From contig USCJ01000039.1 in assembly GCA_900553215.1 (NCBI GenBank), positions 1 through 10,705 of the forward strand: a stretch of DNA of 10,705 nucleotides, in the 5' to 3' direction. Source of the stretch: an uncultured Collinsella sp. GTDB taxonomy: Bacteria; Actinomycetota; Coriobacteriia; Coriobacteriales; Coriobacteriaceae. Under the pieces are notes generated by a model, which made no database searches, was not told where the DNA came from, and saw nothing but the letters and a program-made list of their open reading frames with translations. The position numbers and the translations under genes were made by a program. This document shows, piece by piece, positions 1-8,164 of the stretch; the first letter of the stretch is position 1; every line of letters starts with the position of its first letter.

Positions 1-990
<990 letters not shown>

Positions 991-991
<1 letters not shown>

Positions 992-2082
992 TACGCCTCG
1001 CCTCCCTTCTTGGAATCCTTGCGGGTACGGGACGTCTCAGGAGCGTTCTTGAGGAACTCGGGGTCACCGGAGTAGTGGCACGCAGAGTAATGACCAGACT
1101 CGGTGACAACGCGCTCGGGGCGCTGCTTGCGGCACTTGTCCGTCGCATAGGGGCAACGAGGCGAGAACACGCAACCCTCGGGCAGGTTCATGAGCGAGGG
1201 CGGGTTGCCGTGAATCGGCGTAAGCGGCTTCTTCTCATCGATAGCCTGCTCCGGGATGGAGCGGATAAGGCCCCAGGTGTAGGGGTGGCGGCTCTCGTAG
1301 AAGATCTCCTCAGCAGTACCGAATTCGACAGGACGGCCGGCGTACATAACCATGATCTTATCGGCCATATCGGCGACAACACCCAGGTCATGGGTAATCA
1401 TGATAATGGCGTTGCCGTTCTTCTCCTGCATCTCCTGCATGAGCTCGATAATCTGAGCCTGAATGGTAACGTCCAGAGCAGTCGTGGGCTCGTCGGCAAT
1501 CAGAATATCGGGATCGCAGGCAAGAGCCATAGCGATCATGACACGCTGACGCATGCCGCCGGAGAACTGGTGCGGATACTCGTTGACGCGCTTCTCGGGC
1601 TCGGGGATACCAACGAGGTCCAAAAGCTCGGTGGCGCGCTTGAGCGCCTCCTGCTTGGAGTAGCCACGGTGCAGACGAAGGCCCTCGCCCACCTGCTTAC
1701 CGATCTTATAGACCGGGTTAAGGGAGGTCATAGGATCCTGGAAGATCATCGCGATATCGTTACCGCGAATGTGTTGCATCTCTTCCTCGGTCATCTCGAG
1801 GATGGAACGACCGCGATAGCGAACGTCACCGCCCTCAATCTTTCCCGGAGGCATCGAGATAAGGCCCATGATGGTCATGGCGGTCACGGACTTACCAGAG
1901 CCGGACTCACCGACGACACCCAGGGTCTCACCGCGATCGAGCGTGTAGGACACACCATCGACGGCGCGAACGACGCCATCCTCGGTGTGGAAATACATCT
2001 TAAGGTCATCGACCTCGAGCAGATGCTGGCCCTCGGGAACCGGCTGGTCCTTCAGGTCCACATAGTTCTTGTTCTTCTTCAT
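991..2082 (-). CDS. oppD: Oligopeptide ABC transporter ATP-binding protein OppD
   Basis: A cytoplasmic ATPase of 363 residues, partner of OppF in a peptide importer. Motifs in order: Walker A GESGSGKS (58-65), Q-loop with Q115 in IFQDPMTSLNP, signature FSGGMRQRV (173-181), Walker B ILIADEP (193-199), D-loop ALDV and switch H231 in THDLG. The C-terminal extension carries HPYTWGLIRSIP and four spaced cysteines (304, 310, 317, 335). In some DppD/OppD proteins this region is known to hold a [4Fe-4S] cluster. The tail after residue 340 is charged and low in complexity (SRTRKDSKKGGEA). The start ATG lies 2 nt after the oppC stop, with GAAGGA about 10 nt upstream inside oppC, which suggests translational coupling. 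The 3' end overlaps oppF by 1 nt. The protein is full length, with all nucleotide-binding motifs intact. Confidence 0.95.
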
Positions 2083-2084
2083 CC

Positions 2085-3020
2085 TTATGCGTCCTTCATC
2101 TTGACGTCGAGGGCGTCGCGCAGACCGTCACCAAGTAGAGTGAAGGCGAGCACCGTCGAGAGAATTGCCAGACCGGGCATGATCATCATCCAGGGAGCAG
2201 TCAGAAGATACTGCTGACCGTCCTGAATCATGGAGCCCCACGAAGGCGTAGGCGGGATAACGCCCATGCCAAGGAAGGACAGAGCGGACTCGGTCAGAAT
2301 AGCGCCACCAATGTTCATGGTCGCGTAGACCACGATAGAAGCAACGGAGTTCGGGAAGATATGGCGCATAACGATACGGGCATCGGATGCACCCATAGCG
2401 CGAGCGGCGTCAACATAGTCGTTCTCTTTGACCGTCAGGATCGCGGATCGGAAGACGCGCGCAATCGAAGGCCAGCCGAGAATACCGATGGCGATAAAGA
2501 CGTTCTGAAGACCACGGCCGATAACGGCGATCATGGCGACAACGAATAGGACGTACGGGAACGCCAGGAAGATGTCCGCGCAGCGCATGATGATCGTATC
2601 CCAGATGCCACCATAGAAACCGGCGAGGGCGCCCATGACCAGACCGATCACCGTGGAGATGGCGGTGGCCATAATACCGACGGAAAGCGAAACGCGTGCA
2701 CCGTAGATAACACGGACGAGAATGTCACGACCAAGGGAGTCGGTGCCAAACGGGTGCTCGGCACACGGAGCCAACAGCGAAGTCTCGGCCATGGTAGTCG
2801 AGTCGGAGGCCGTCGGCGAACCGAGCCAGGGCTTAGCCCACAAATCGGCGGTCAGGGCAACCACAACAACGATGATGATCCAGCAGACACCGATAACGGC
2901 GAGCTTGTTCTTACGAAGACGCTTGAAAGCGTCGCCCCACAGCGTGCGGGACTTGGCGGGAGCAGATGCGGCCTTGGTGGCGGTAGCCTGCCCCTGAGAC
3001 TGAGAATCAGTTTCCTGCAT
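2085..3020 (-). CDS. oppC: Oligopeptide ABC transporter permease OppC
   Basis: An inner-membrane permease of 311 residues that pairs with OppB to form the translocation channel. The N-terminus (1-30) is Gln/Ala/Ser/Thr-rich and cytoplasmic. A first hydrophobic segment at about 40-58 follows, and then the conserved OppC block HPFGTDSLGRDILVRVIYGA (89-108). Hydrophobic segments lie near 111-135, 150-170, 172-188, 230-255 and 277-297. The EAA coupling loop that contacts the ATPases is DAARAMGASDARIVMRHIFPN-like at 204-224. The N-terminal and FGTD features mark it as the OppC/DppC type rather than OppB. A strong SD, AAGGGAGGT (3028-3036), sits 7 nt before the ATG and overlaps the oppB stop codon, so the two permeases are probably translated in step. 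Length and motifs match the family. Confidence 0.94.
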   Translation of the reverse strand: MQETDSQSQGQATATKAASAPAKSRTLWGDAFKRLRKNKLAVIGVCWIIIVVVVALTADLWAKPWLGSPTASDSTTMAETSLLAPCAEHPFGTDSLGRDILVRVIYGARVSLSVGIMATAISTVIGLVMGALAGFYGGIWDTIIMRCADIFLAFPYVLFVVAMIAVIGRGLQNVFIAIGILGWPSIARVFRSAILTVKENDYVDAARAMGASDARIVMRHIFPNSVASIVVYATMNIGGAILTESALSFLGMGVIPPTPSWGSMIQDGQQYLLTAPWMMIMPGLAILSTVLAFTLLGDGLRDALDVKMKDA

Positions 3021-3034
3021 GAGACGTACCTCCC

Positions 3035-4072
3035 TTAAGCCTTATCCGACGGACCGCCAAGGCGGATGCGCGGGTCGAGGAATGCATAGCTAATGTCGAC
3101 GAGCAGGTTGATCACCATAACGACGACAACGATGAGCGTAACGCCGCCCATAACGATGGGCCAGTCGCGCATGCTGATGGCGCGGTAGACCTCATAGCCA
3201 ATACCGGGCCAGTTAAAGACCGTCTCGGTCAGGATGGCGCCCGAAAGCATGGCGCCGAAGTCGACACCAATATAGGTAACGACGGGGATGAGTGCATTCT
3301 TAAGCGCATGCTTGATGATGATCGCACGATTGGAGAGACCCTTGGCCTTTGCTGTGCGGATGTAATCCTGGTTCATGACGTCGAGCAGCTGCGAGCGCAT
3401 GATGCGGGCAGCATAGGCGGTCGAAACCGAAGCCAGCGTAATGGTCGGAAGCACATAGTGCATCCAATCCTGATACTGAGAGCTGGAACCACCAGCACCC
3501 GAGATCGGCATGGAGAACGCGCCGCCGGTGGCATCCTTGAGGATGACACCAAAGAACAGCTGCAACAACATACCGAGCCAGAAGGCAGGAACGGCAACGA
3601 GGATCGAGGTGGTCAGCGTTACCAAAATATCCCAGAAGGAGTAACGCTTTACTGCCGAAATGATACCCGCACCGATACCCATGATTGCCTCGAGCACGAT
3701 GGCGCACGCGGCAAGTTTGACCGTATACGGATACTTCTGGGCAAAGATTTCCGTAACCGGCAGCTTGCGCTGATACGAATTGCCCAGATCGCCATGAAGC
3801 AGGCCGTTCATGTAATACAAGTAACGGTCCACGAGCGACGTTTGAACGGGGTCGCCGTTCTCGTCAAGAATCGCGTTGCCATCCTCGTCCGACTGGACCA
3901 GGTGATAGCGAACGCGAAGCTGAAGCTCCACCTCGGGGGACAGAGCCTTGTCTCCACCGATCAGCTTGATCGGATCTCCCGGCACGATATTCTGGAGGGC
4001 GAACAGAATCAGCGTGACGCCCAAAAACACCGGGATGAACTGAAGCACACGTTTAACGATGTACTTACCCAT
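3035..4072 (-). CDS. oppB: Oligopeptide ABC transporter permease OppB
   Basis: The second permease of the importer, 345 residues, embedded in the cytoplasmic membrane. It has the typical OppB start (MGKYIVKRVLQFIPVFLGVT), with a first membrane helix at about 10-29 followed by PGDP (31-34). Further hydrophobic segments lie near 118-140, 150-178, 205-222, 262-285 and 308-330. The EAA loop is RTAKAKGLSNRAIIIKHALK at 239-258, and the conserved LTETVFNWPGIG motif is at 281-292. The C-terminus DPRIRLG is standard. Between YHLV and the usual VDRYLYY there is an acidic, Gly/Asn-rich insertion (about 61-79) that E. coli OppB lacks. SD GGGGAG (4077-4082) precedes the ATG by 4 nt. The gene follows oppA after 155 nt of structured spacer and is 14 nt from oppC. 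Confidence 0.94.
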   Translation of the reverse strand: MGKYIVKRVLQFIPVFLGVTLILFALQNIVPGDPIKLIGGDKALSPEVELQLRVRYHLVQSDEDGNAILDENGDPVQTSLVDRYLYYMNGLLHGDLGNSYQRKLPVTEIFAQKYPYTVKLAACAIVLEAIMGIGAGIISAVKRYSFWDILVTLTTSILVAVPAFWLGMLLQLFFGVILKDATGGAFSMPISGAGGSSSQYQDWMHYVLPTITLASVSTAYAARIMRSQLLDVMNQDYIRTAKAKGLSNRAIIIKHALKNALIPVVTYIGVDFGAMLSGAILTETVFNWPGIGYEVYRAISMRDWPIVMGGVTLIVVVVMVINLLVDISYAFLDPRIRLGGPSDKA

Positions 4073-4076
4073 ACCA

Positions 4077-4091
4077 CTCCCCTATCTAGGG
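4077..4091 (-). promoter_or_regulatory. oppB ribosome binding site overlapped by a small hairpin
   Basis: The oppB SD GGGGAG occupies 4077-4082. Part of it can pair within CCCT-N4-AGGG (minus strand, 4080-4091). The stem is only 4 bp, so any effect on OppB translation would be modest. Confidence 0.3.
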
Positions 4092-4102
4092 ATTAACCTA
4101 AA

Positions 4103-4132
4103 TGGGATGCCGATCGCCAGACCGGCATCCCA
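4103..4132 (-). terminator. Strong intercistronic stem-loop between oppA and oppB (possible partial terminator)
   Basis: A perfect 10-bp inverted repeat (TGGGATGCCG, 4103-4112, and CGGCATCCCA, 4123-4132) encloses a 10-nt loop. On the minus strand it is followed only by TTT and then AGG, so it is a poor full terminator. It fits a leaky terminator or an mRNA 3'-end stabiliser, which would allow more OppA than permease. The structure is directly visible; its role is inferred. Confidence 0.6.
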
Positions 4133-4146
4133 AAATTACCATCAGC

Positions 4147-4173
4147 CAGTTTACCCCAGGTTAGGGGGAACTG
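4147..4173 (-). promoter_or_regulatory. Second stem-loop in the oppA-oppB spacer
   Basis: CAGTT (4147-4151) pairs with AACTG (4169-4173), and CCCC (4154-4157) pairs with the G-run at 4164-4168, leaving a small asymmetric internal loop and a short apical loop. It lies upstream (minus sense) of the stronger hairpin at 4103-4132, so the oppA 3' end carries two tandem hairpins. There is no U-tract, so transcript protection is more likely than termination. Confidence 0.4.
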
Positions 4174-4227
4174 TATGTTTCCCATGAGGTCTACGTAAAT
4201 ACTTGACCCTCACGGAAGCTGCAACTC

Positions 4228-5904
4228 TTAGGCGAGCTCAGCGGTACCCAGATCGGCGTGCTTCTGCGGATCAACATAGAGGTGCTTGATGCGATCGGAG
4301 CCGGCGATGGTGTGCGTGTAGAACATCACCGGGATGACCGGGCAGTCGGCAGCGACCATAGCGTCGGCCTCCTGCATCTTGGCGATACGCTCATCGTCGT
4401 CAACCGTGGTACGAGCCTCGTCAACCTTAGCGTCGAACTCGGGGTTGCTGTAACCGGAACGGTTGTCGCCGCCGAGGGAGTCGGAGTGGAACAGCGGGTA
4501 CAGGAAGTTGTCCATGATCGGGTAGTCGGCAATCCAGCCCAGACGACCGAACTGATAGTTAAAGTTCTGATACTGCTCGAGCAGGGCAGACCACTCAGGG
4601 GTATCGGAAGTAGCGGTAACGCCCACCTTGGCGAGGTCACCGATGATGGACTCCATGATCTCCTTATGGCCACCATCCTGGTTGTAGGACAGGATCACGT
4701 TGATGCCGCGGTCGCCGTTGGCGCCGGCTGGAGCAACCTTGTCGAGGTACTCGTTGGCCTTATCAACGTTGTACTCGCAGAACTCCCATGCGCCCTCCTT
4801 GTAGCCGGCGATTCCCGGAGGAACGATGCCGTCGGCGGGGGTACGGGTGCCCTTGAAGATGGTCTTGCAGATGGCCTCACGGTTGATGGCCAGGGAGATG
4901 CCCCTACGCAGGTCAGCGTTGTTGAACGGCTCGGCCGTGTTGTTGCAGGTCAGGTAGTACGTGGAAGGCTCGGCGCCGAGCAGCATGCGCTCGCCGTCAC
5001 CCATGGTGTAGCCGTCCTTGGACACGCCGCGATCCTTCTTGGCGGCGTCGATCTGAGCAACGGGAACGTCGCAGACATCGAGGTTACCGGCCTGGAACTC
5101 CTTGTAAGCGGTCTCCATGTCCTTGATGACCTGGAAGTGGATGCCATCGATCTTGGCCTTGTCGCCATAGTAATCGTCGAACTTCTTGAGGTTGATCTCC
5201 TGACCATCCTCCCACTTGCCGTCCATCATGAACGGGCCGTTACCGATCGGGGCGAGGTAGAAGCTCTTGACATCGGACTCGGCGCACTCGGGAACCGGGG
5301 CCAGAGCCGGGTGAGATGCGACGAAGGGGAAGTCGGCGTAAGCGGAAGACAGCTTGACGACGAGGGTCTCATCGTCGGGGCAAGTAACACCGCTGAGCTC
5401 AGTAGCGTTACCGGCAAGCAGATCGTCATAGCCCTCGACCATGGAAAGGTGATAGGAGACCTCGGAAGGACCATACTCGGTAGCGATGGCCGACTTGGTG
5501 TTGACCAGACGCTCCCAACCGAGCTTGAAGGACTTGGAGGTAACGTCGTCACCGTTGTGGAACTTGGCCTTCTTGATCTTGAAGGTGAACTCGGTGGCGT
5601 CATCGTTGGCCTCGAAGGACTCGCAAGCCAGCGGGACAATCTCGCCCTTCTCGTTGTCGTAGGTGGTCAGAGCATCGAACAGCTGGTAGTTGACCTGAGT
5701 GCCCTGATCCTCCTGGACGTTGTAGGGGTCGATGCAAACCGGGTTGTTAATGTAGAAGTTCAGCGTCGAACCGGACTCAGAACCGGAAGCGTCGCCGCCC
5801 TTCTTGCCGCATGCGGCAAGAAAAGCCATGGAGCTCGCAGCGAGGGTGCCGCCGACAAAGGCGCGACGACCCATAACGGGCTGGTGGAACATAGAATCAG
5901 CCAT
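4228..5904 (-). CDS. oppA: Peptide ABC transporter substrate-binding lipoprotein OppA (SBP_bac_5 family)
   Basis: The extracytoplasmic peptide-binding protein that delivers substrate to OppBCDF; 558 residues, usual for the family. The signal peptide (1-31) has a twin arginine (R13-R14 in GRRAFVGG), a hydrophobic core and a lipobox LAAC with C32 as the lipidated residue. A Gly/Ser-rich linker follows (33-47). The SBP_bac_5 signature region is seen as AKFHNGDDVT (113-122), followed by KSFKLGWERL. The C-terminal motif around CPVIPVMFY is also typical. I chose ATG at 5904 because AAGGAGG (5910-5916) lies 5 nt upstream. An in-frame extension of 15 residues back to 5949 has no such support and would bury the signal peptide. 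The ATG at 5909 abuts the SD and is out of frame. It is the first gene of the opp operon. Peptide specificity cannot be read from the sequence. Confidence 0.94.
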   Translation of the reverse strand: MADSMFHQPVMGRRAFVGGTLAASSMAFLAACGKKGGDASGSESGSTLNFYINNPVCIDPYNVQEDQGTQVNYQLFDALTTYDNEKGEIVPLACESFEANDDATEFTFKIKKAKFHNGDDVTSKSFKLGWERLVNTKSAIATEYGPSEVSYHLSMVEGYDDLLAGNATELSGVTCPDDETLVVKLSSAYADFPFVASHPALAPVPECAESDVKSFYLAPIGNGPFMMDGKWEDGQEINLKKFDDYYGDKAKIDGIHFQVIKDMETAYKEFQAGNLDVCDVPVAQIDAAKKDRGVSKDGYTMGDGERMLLGAEPSTYYLTCNNTAEPFNNADLRRGISLAINREAICKTIFKGTRTPADGIVPPGIAGYKEGAWEFCEYNVDKANEYLDKVAPAGANGDRGINVILSYNQDGGHKEIMESIIGDLAKVGVTATSDTPEWSALLEQYQNFNYQFGRLGWIADYPIMDNFLYPLFHSDSLGGDNRSGYSNPEFDAKVDEARTTVDDDERIAKMQEADAMVAADCPVIPVMFYTHTIAGSDRIKHLYVDPQKHADLGTAELA

Positions 5905-5936
5905 GCCATCCTCCTTATGAGATAGGACAAAGTGAA

Positions 5937-5970
5937 TTCGATTGGGCAACGTCGAGACAACCCGATCGAA
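5937..5970 (-). promoter_or_regulatory. Stem-loop in the oppA 5' leader
   Basis: TTCGAT (5937-5942) and ATCGAA (5965-5970) form a 6-bp outer stem. After one mismatch, GGG (5944-5946) pairs with CCC (5961-5963), closing a 14-nt loop. The structure lies about 20 nt upstream of the AAGGAGG site. It is not a riboswitch class I recognise. It could affect mRNA stability or be a regulator-binding site. Confidence 0.4.
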
Positions 5971-6000
5971 CCATTCAAACGCGGTCCGCCGTTATGGCTG

Positions 6001-6028
6001 GTTATGCAATGCGGGCCAACGTTTGCAA
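6001..6028 (-). promoter_or_regulatory. Candidate opp operon promoter
   Basis: On the minus strand TTGCAA (6023-6028) is followed after 16 nt by CATAAC (6001-6006). Each matches the sigma-70 consensus at 4 of 6 positions. This would give a leader of roughly 90 nt before oppA. An alternative -10-like TAAAAT at 6040-6045 has no good -35 element. A small palindrome, GCAT-TTT-ATGC (6038-6048), lies just upstream and might be an operator. The promoter must lie between the secG terminator and oppA, but the exact site is uncertain. Confidence 0.3.
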
Positions 6029-6141
6029 TACAGTAGCGCATTTTATGCACAATTTGGCGCTGATTCCGGTTAACGGTCGAGAATTTCTTTAGTTAGGCGA
6101 AGTATGTGGGGATATTTTGACCCTGTTACAAACATGTAAAC

Positions 6142-6172
6142 AAAAAGGGTCCCGCACTTGCGGAACCCTTTT
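6142..6172 (-). terminator. Rho-independent terminator after secG
   Basis: GGGT (6147-6150) pairs with ACCC (6165-6168). After one mismatch, CCGC (6152-6155) pairs with GCGG (6160-6163), around a 4-nt loop. The stem is flanked by A5 (6142-6146) and T4 (6169-6172), giving a U-tract on either strand. It lies 22 nt past the secG stop and separates secG from the opp operon. It looks bidirectional. Confidence 0.85.
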
Positions 6173-6194
6173 CAAGCGTATATGCAACTCGAGC

Positions 6195-6449
6195 TTAGTA
6201 GCCCACGATGCCCTGGGGGAAGAAGAACATGCACAGCACGACGCACACGGCAAACACGACAGCCATGATAACGGTCAGGCGGTCCAGGTTCTGCTCCATA
6301 ACGCCCGTGGCAGAGGTGGAATTATACAGAGAGCTGGCGATCATATCCGAAACACCGGTGCCCTTACCGGAGTGCATCAGAACGAGAATCGTCAGCGCCA
6401 CGGCAGACACAGCCCAAACGACAAACAGAAGAATCTGGAACGGACCCAT
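6195..6449 (-). CDS. secG: Preprotein translocase subunit SecG
   Basis: A small integral-membrane subunit of the SecYEG translocon that assists SecA-driven protein export; 84 residues. There are two hydrophobic helices, about 4-24 and 58-80. The connecting segment starts with the SecG hallmark LVLMHSGKGTGVSD (21-34), matching the family's L-x-Q/H-x-GKG-x-G pattern, and ends with the polar stretch NSTSATGVMEQNLDRLT. I chose ATG at 6449 because AAGGAG (6457-6462) lies 7 nt upstream; an in-frame upstream ATG would add 33 unrelated residues. The gene lies 156 nt beyond gpmI with a terminator between, and is closed by its own terminator. It appears to be a short independent unit, although secG beside glycolytic genes is a recurring arrangement in Gram-positive genomes. 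Confidence 0.92.
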   Translation of the reverse strand: MGPFQILLFVVWAVSAVALTILVLMHSGKGTGVSDMIASSLYNSTSATGVMEQNLDRLTVIMAVVFAVCVVLCMFFFPQGIVGY

Positions 6450-6485
6450 AGATAAGCTCCTTAATAGAACAATTCGAACTTCAGT

Positions 6486-6494
6486 ACTGTACCA
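6486..6494 (-). promoter_or_regulatory. Candidate extended -10 promoter for secG
   Basis: The minus strand reads TGGTACAGT, an extended -10 (TGn plus TACAGT, 4 of 6 matches). It would place a start about 30 nt upstream of the secG ATG. No convincing -35 element is seen. A promoter is expected here because a terminator lies between gpmI and secG. Confidence 0.3.
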
Positions 6495-6546
6495 CAACCT
6501 CAAGCACTCCCCCATCTGCCATTTGGGGACGGGGTAGAAATAGCGC

Positions 6547-6578
6547 AAAAGGGGGTTGCCCGGACGTGGACAACCCCC
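6547..6578 (-). terminator. Rho-independent terminator after gpmI
   Basis: A perfect 8-bp stem, GGGGGTTG (6551-6558) with CAACCCCC (6571-6578), has a 12-nt loop and is followed on the minus strand by TTTT (6547-6550). It starts 28 nt after the gpmI stop and ends the pgk-tpiA-gpmI transcript. Some readthrough into secG is possible because the U-tract is short. Confidence 0.88.
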
Positions 6579-6605
6579 CTTACAAGAAAACGTTAGTTGT
6601 TTTCT

Positions 6606-8159
6606 TTAGGCCTCGGTGGCGAGCACGCGACCCGTCATCTCGGCGGAAGGCTCGAGACCAGCAATGGTGAGCATGGTCGGAGCGATATCGGAGAGACGAC
6701 CGTCCTCGATACCGGTAAGCTTGGCCTTCTCATCAACGATGATGAACGGCACACGGTTGGTGGTGTGAGCCGTAAACGGATGCTTAGAACCGTCGGTAGC
6801 GACGTCAAACATGTGGTCGGCGTTGCCATGGTCGGCGGTGATCAGCGCAAAGCCGCCCTTGGCGAGAATCGCCGGGACAACCTTGGAGAGAGCCTCGTCA
6901 ACGGCCTCGACAGCCTTGACGGCAGCATCGAACACGCCGGTGTGACCAACCATGTCGCAGTTCGCGAAGTTCACGATGTAGAAGTCAGCGCGATCCTCGT
7001 TAATAGCGGAGACGAGCTTCTCAGTAACCTCGGGAGCGCTCATCTCGGGCTGCAGATCGTAGGTAGCAACCTTGGGGGAAGCGACGAGCACGCGCTCCTC
7101 GCCCTCCTTGGGCTCCTCGATGCCACCGTTGAGGAAGAACGTCACGTGGGCGTACTTCTCGGTCTCGGCGGTGTGCAGCTGCTTCAGGCCATTGGCTGCG
7201 ATGACGTCGGCCAGGACGTTCTCGGGGAACGTCTTGGGGAAGGCGACCTCAACGTCAAACGTCGGATCGTACTCGGTCATCGTCACAAAGTGCGAAAGCT
7301 TGATCTGCTCACGCTCAAAGCCGTCGAACTCCTTGTCCGTGAAAACGCGGGTCATCTGACGGGCGCGGTCGGGACGGAAGTTGAAGAAGATGGCCGCGTC
7401 GCCCTCGTGGATGCCCTCGTTGTGGGCAGCGAAGGGCTCGACGAACTCGTCGCCGCGCGGGTCCTTCTTGTAGTAGGCCTTGATACCGGCAACGGGGTCG
7501 GTATCGGCATCGGACGCGTTGACCATGACGTCGTAGGCGCGCTTGATGCGCTCCCAACGATTATCGCGGTCCATGGCCCAATAACGGCCCGAGACGGTGG
7601 CAACGCGAGCGTCGCAACCGGTCTCCTCGGAGATCTTAGCCAGGAAGGCGCAGAACTCGCTCATGTAGCCGGCACCGGACTGCGGATCGACGTCGCGGCC
7701 ATCCATAAAGGCGTGAACGCGAACGGTCTTGATCCCATGCTGGGCAGCCATCTTGACCAGAGCCTCGACGTGGTTCATGTGGGAGTGAACGCCGCCAGGG
7801 CTCATAAGGCCCATAACGTGAAGGGTCTTGCCCTCGGCCTTGACATCGTCCATAGCCTTGACGAAAACCTCGTTCTTAGCGATGGAGCCATCCTTGATGG
7901 CGTTGTTGATGCGCGAAAGTTCCTGGAAGACGATGCGGCCGGCACCGATGTTGAGGTGGCCCACCTCGGAGTTGCCCATCTGGCCGTCGGGAAGGCCCAC
8001 GTCCTCGCCCGAAGCGCCGAGCGTGGTGTGAGGATACTTCTCGTACAGGCTATCAAGGAAGGGCGTCTTGGCAGCGGCGACGGCGTTCTCGCCATCGGCC
8101 GGAGCCAGGCCACAGCCATCCATGATGATCAGGAGTGCAGGAAGGTGACGCTGTGCCAT
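6606..8159 (-). CDS. gpmI: 2,3-bisphosphoglycerate-independent phosphoglycerate mutase
   Basis: Interconverts 3- and 2-phosphoglycerate in glycolysis; a cytoplasmic, Mn-dependent enzyme of the alkaline-phosphatase superfamily. At 517 residues it has the usual length of this enzyme (about 510). Visible family features are the metal site D14 in MDGCGL, catalytic S64 in GQMGNSEVGH (59-68), HAFMDGRDVDP (149-159), SGRYWAMDRDNRW (190-202), FRPDRARQM (261-269), D402 and H406 in NCDMVGHTG, D443-H444 in TADHGNADH, and H461. All phosphatase-domain metal ligands are present, so it should be active. The start ATG follows the tpiA stop by 5 nt, with only a weak upstream SD, which points to translation coupled to tpiA. 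A strong terminator follows. Confidence 0.96.
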   Translation of the reverse strand: MAQRHLPALLIIMDGCGLAPADGENAVAAAKTPFLDSLYEKYPHTTLGASGEDVGLPDGQMGNSEVGHLNIGAGRIVFQELSRINNAIKDGSIAKNEVFVKAMDDVKAEGKTLHVMGLMSPGGVHSHMNHVEALVKMAAQHGIKTVRVHAFMDGRDVDPQSGAGYMSEFCAFLAKISEETGCDARVATVSGRYWAMDRDNRWERIKRAYDVMVNASDADTDPVAGIKAYYKKDPRGDEFVEPFAAHNEGIHEGDAAIFFNFRPDRARQMTRVFTDKEFDGFEREQIKLSHFVTMTEYDPTFDVEVAFPKTFPENVLADVIAANGLKQLHTAETEKYAHVTFFLNGGIEEPKEGEERVLVASPKVATYDLQPEMSAPEVTEKLVSAINEDRADFYIVNFANCDMVGHTGVFDAAVKAVEAVDEALSKVVPAILAKGGFALITADHGNADHMFDVATDGSKHPFTAHTTNRVPFIIVDEKAKLTGIEDGRLSDIAPTMLTIAGLEPSAEMTGRVLATEA

Positions 8160-8164
8160 ATGTC

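Noticed and set aside
4258..5925. 555-codon open frame on the plus strand opposite oppA
   Set aside because: It is exactly codon-aligned with oppA, so it stays open only because oppA lacks TTA, CTA and TCA codons. Its translation is Val/Leu/Gly/Asp-rich with no domain, and it has no convincing SD.
5905..5949. Longer OppA start adding 15 residues
   Set aside because: It would place the AAGGAGG site inside the coding region and put a hydrophilic extension before a typical lipoprotein signal.
6510..6528. CCCCA/TGGGG inverted repeat upstream of secG
   Set aside because: A 5-bp stem with a 9-nt loop in a G/C-run region is expected by chance; there is no supporting context.
6450..6548. Longer SecG start adding 33 residues
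   Set aside because: The extension is not SecG-like and runs through the leader up to the gpmI terminator; the ATG at 6449 has a well-placed AAGGAG.
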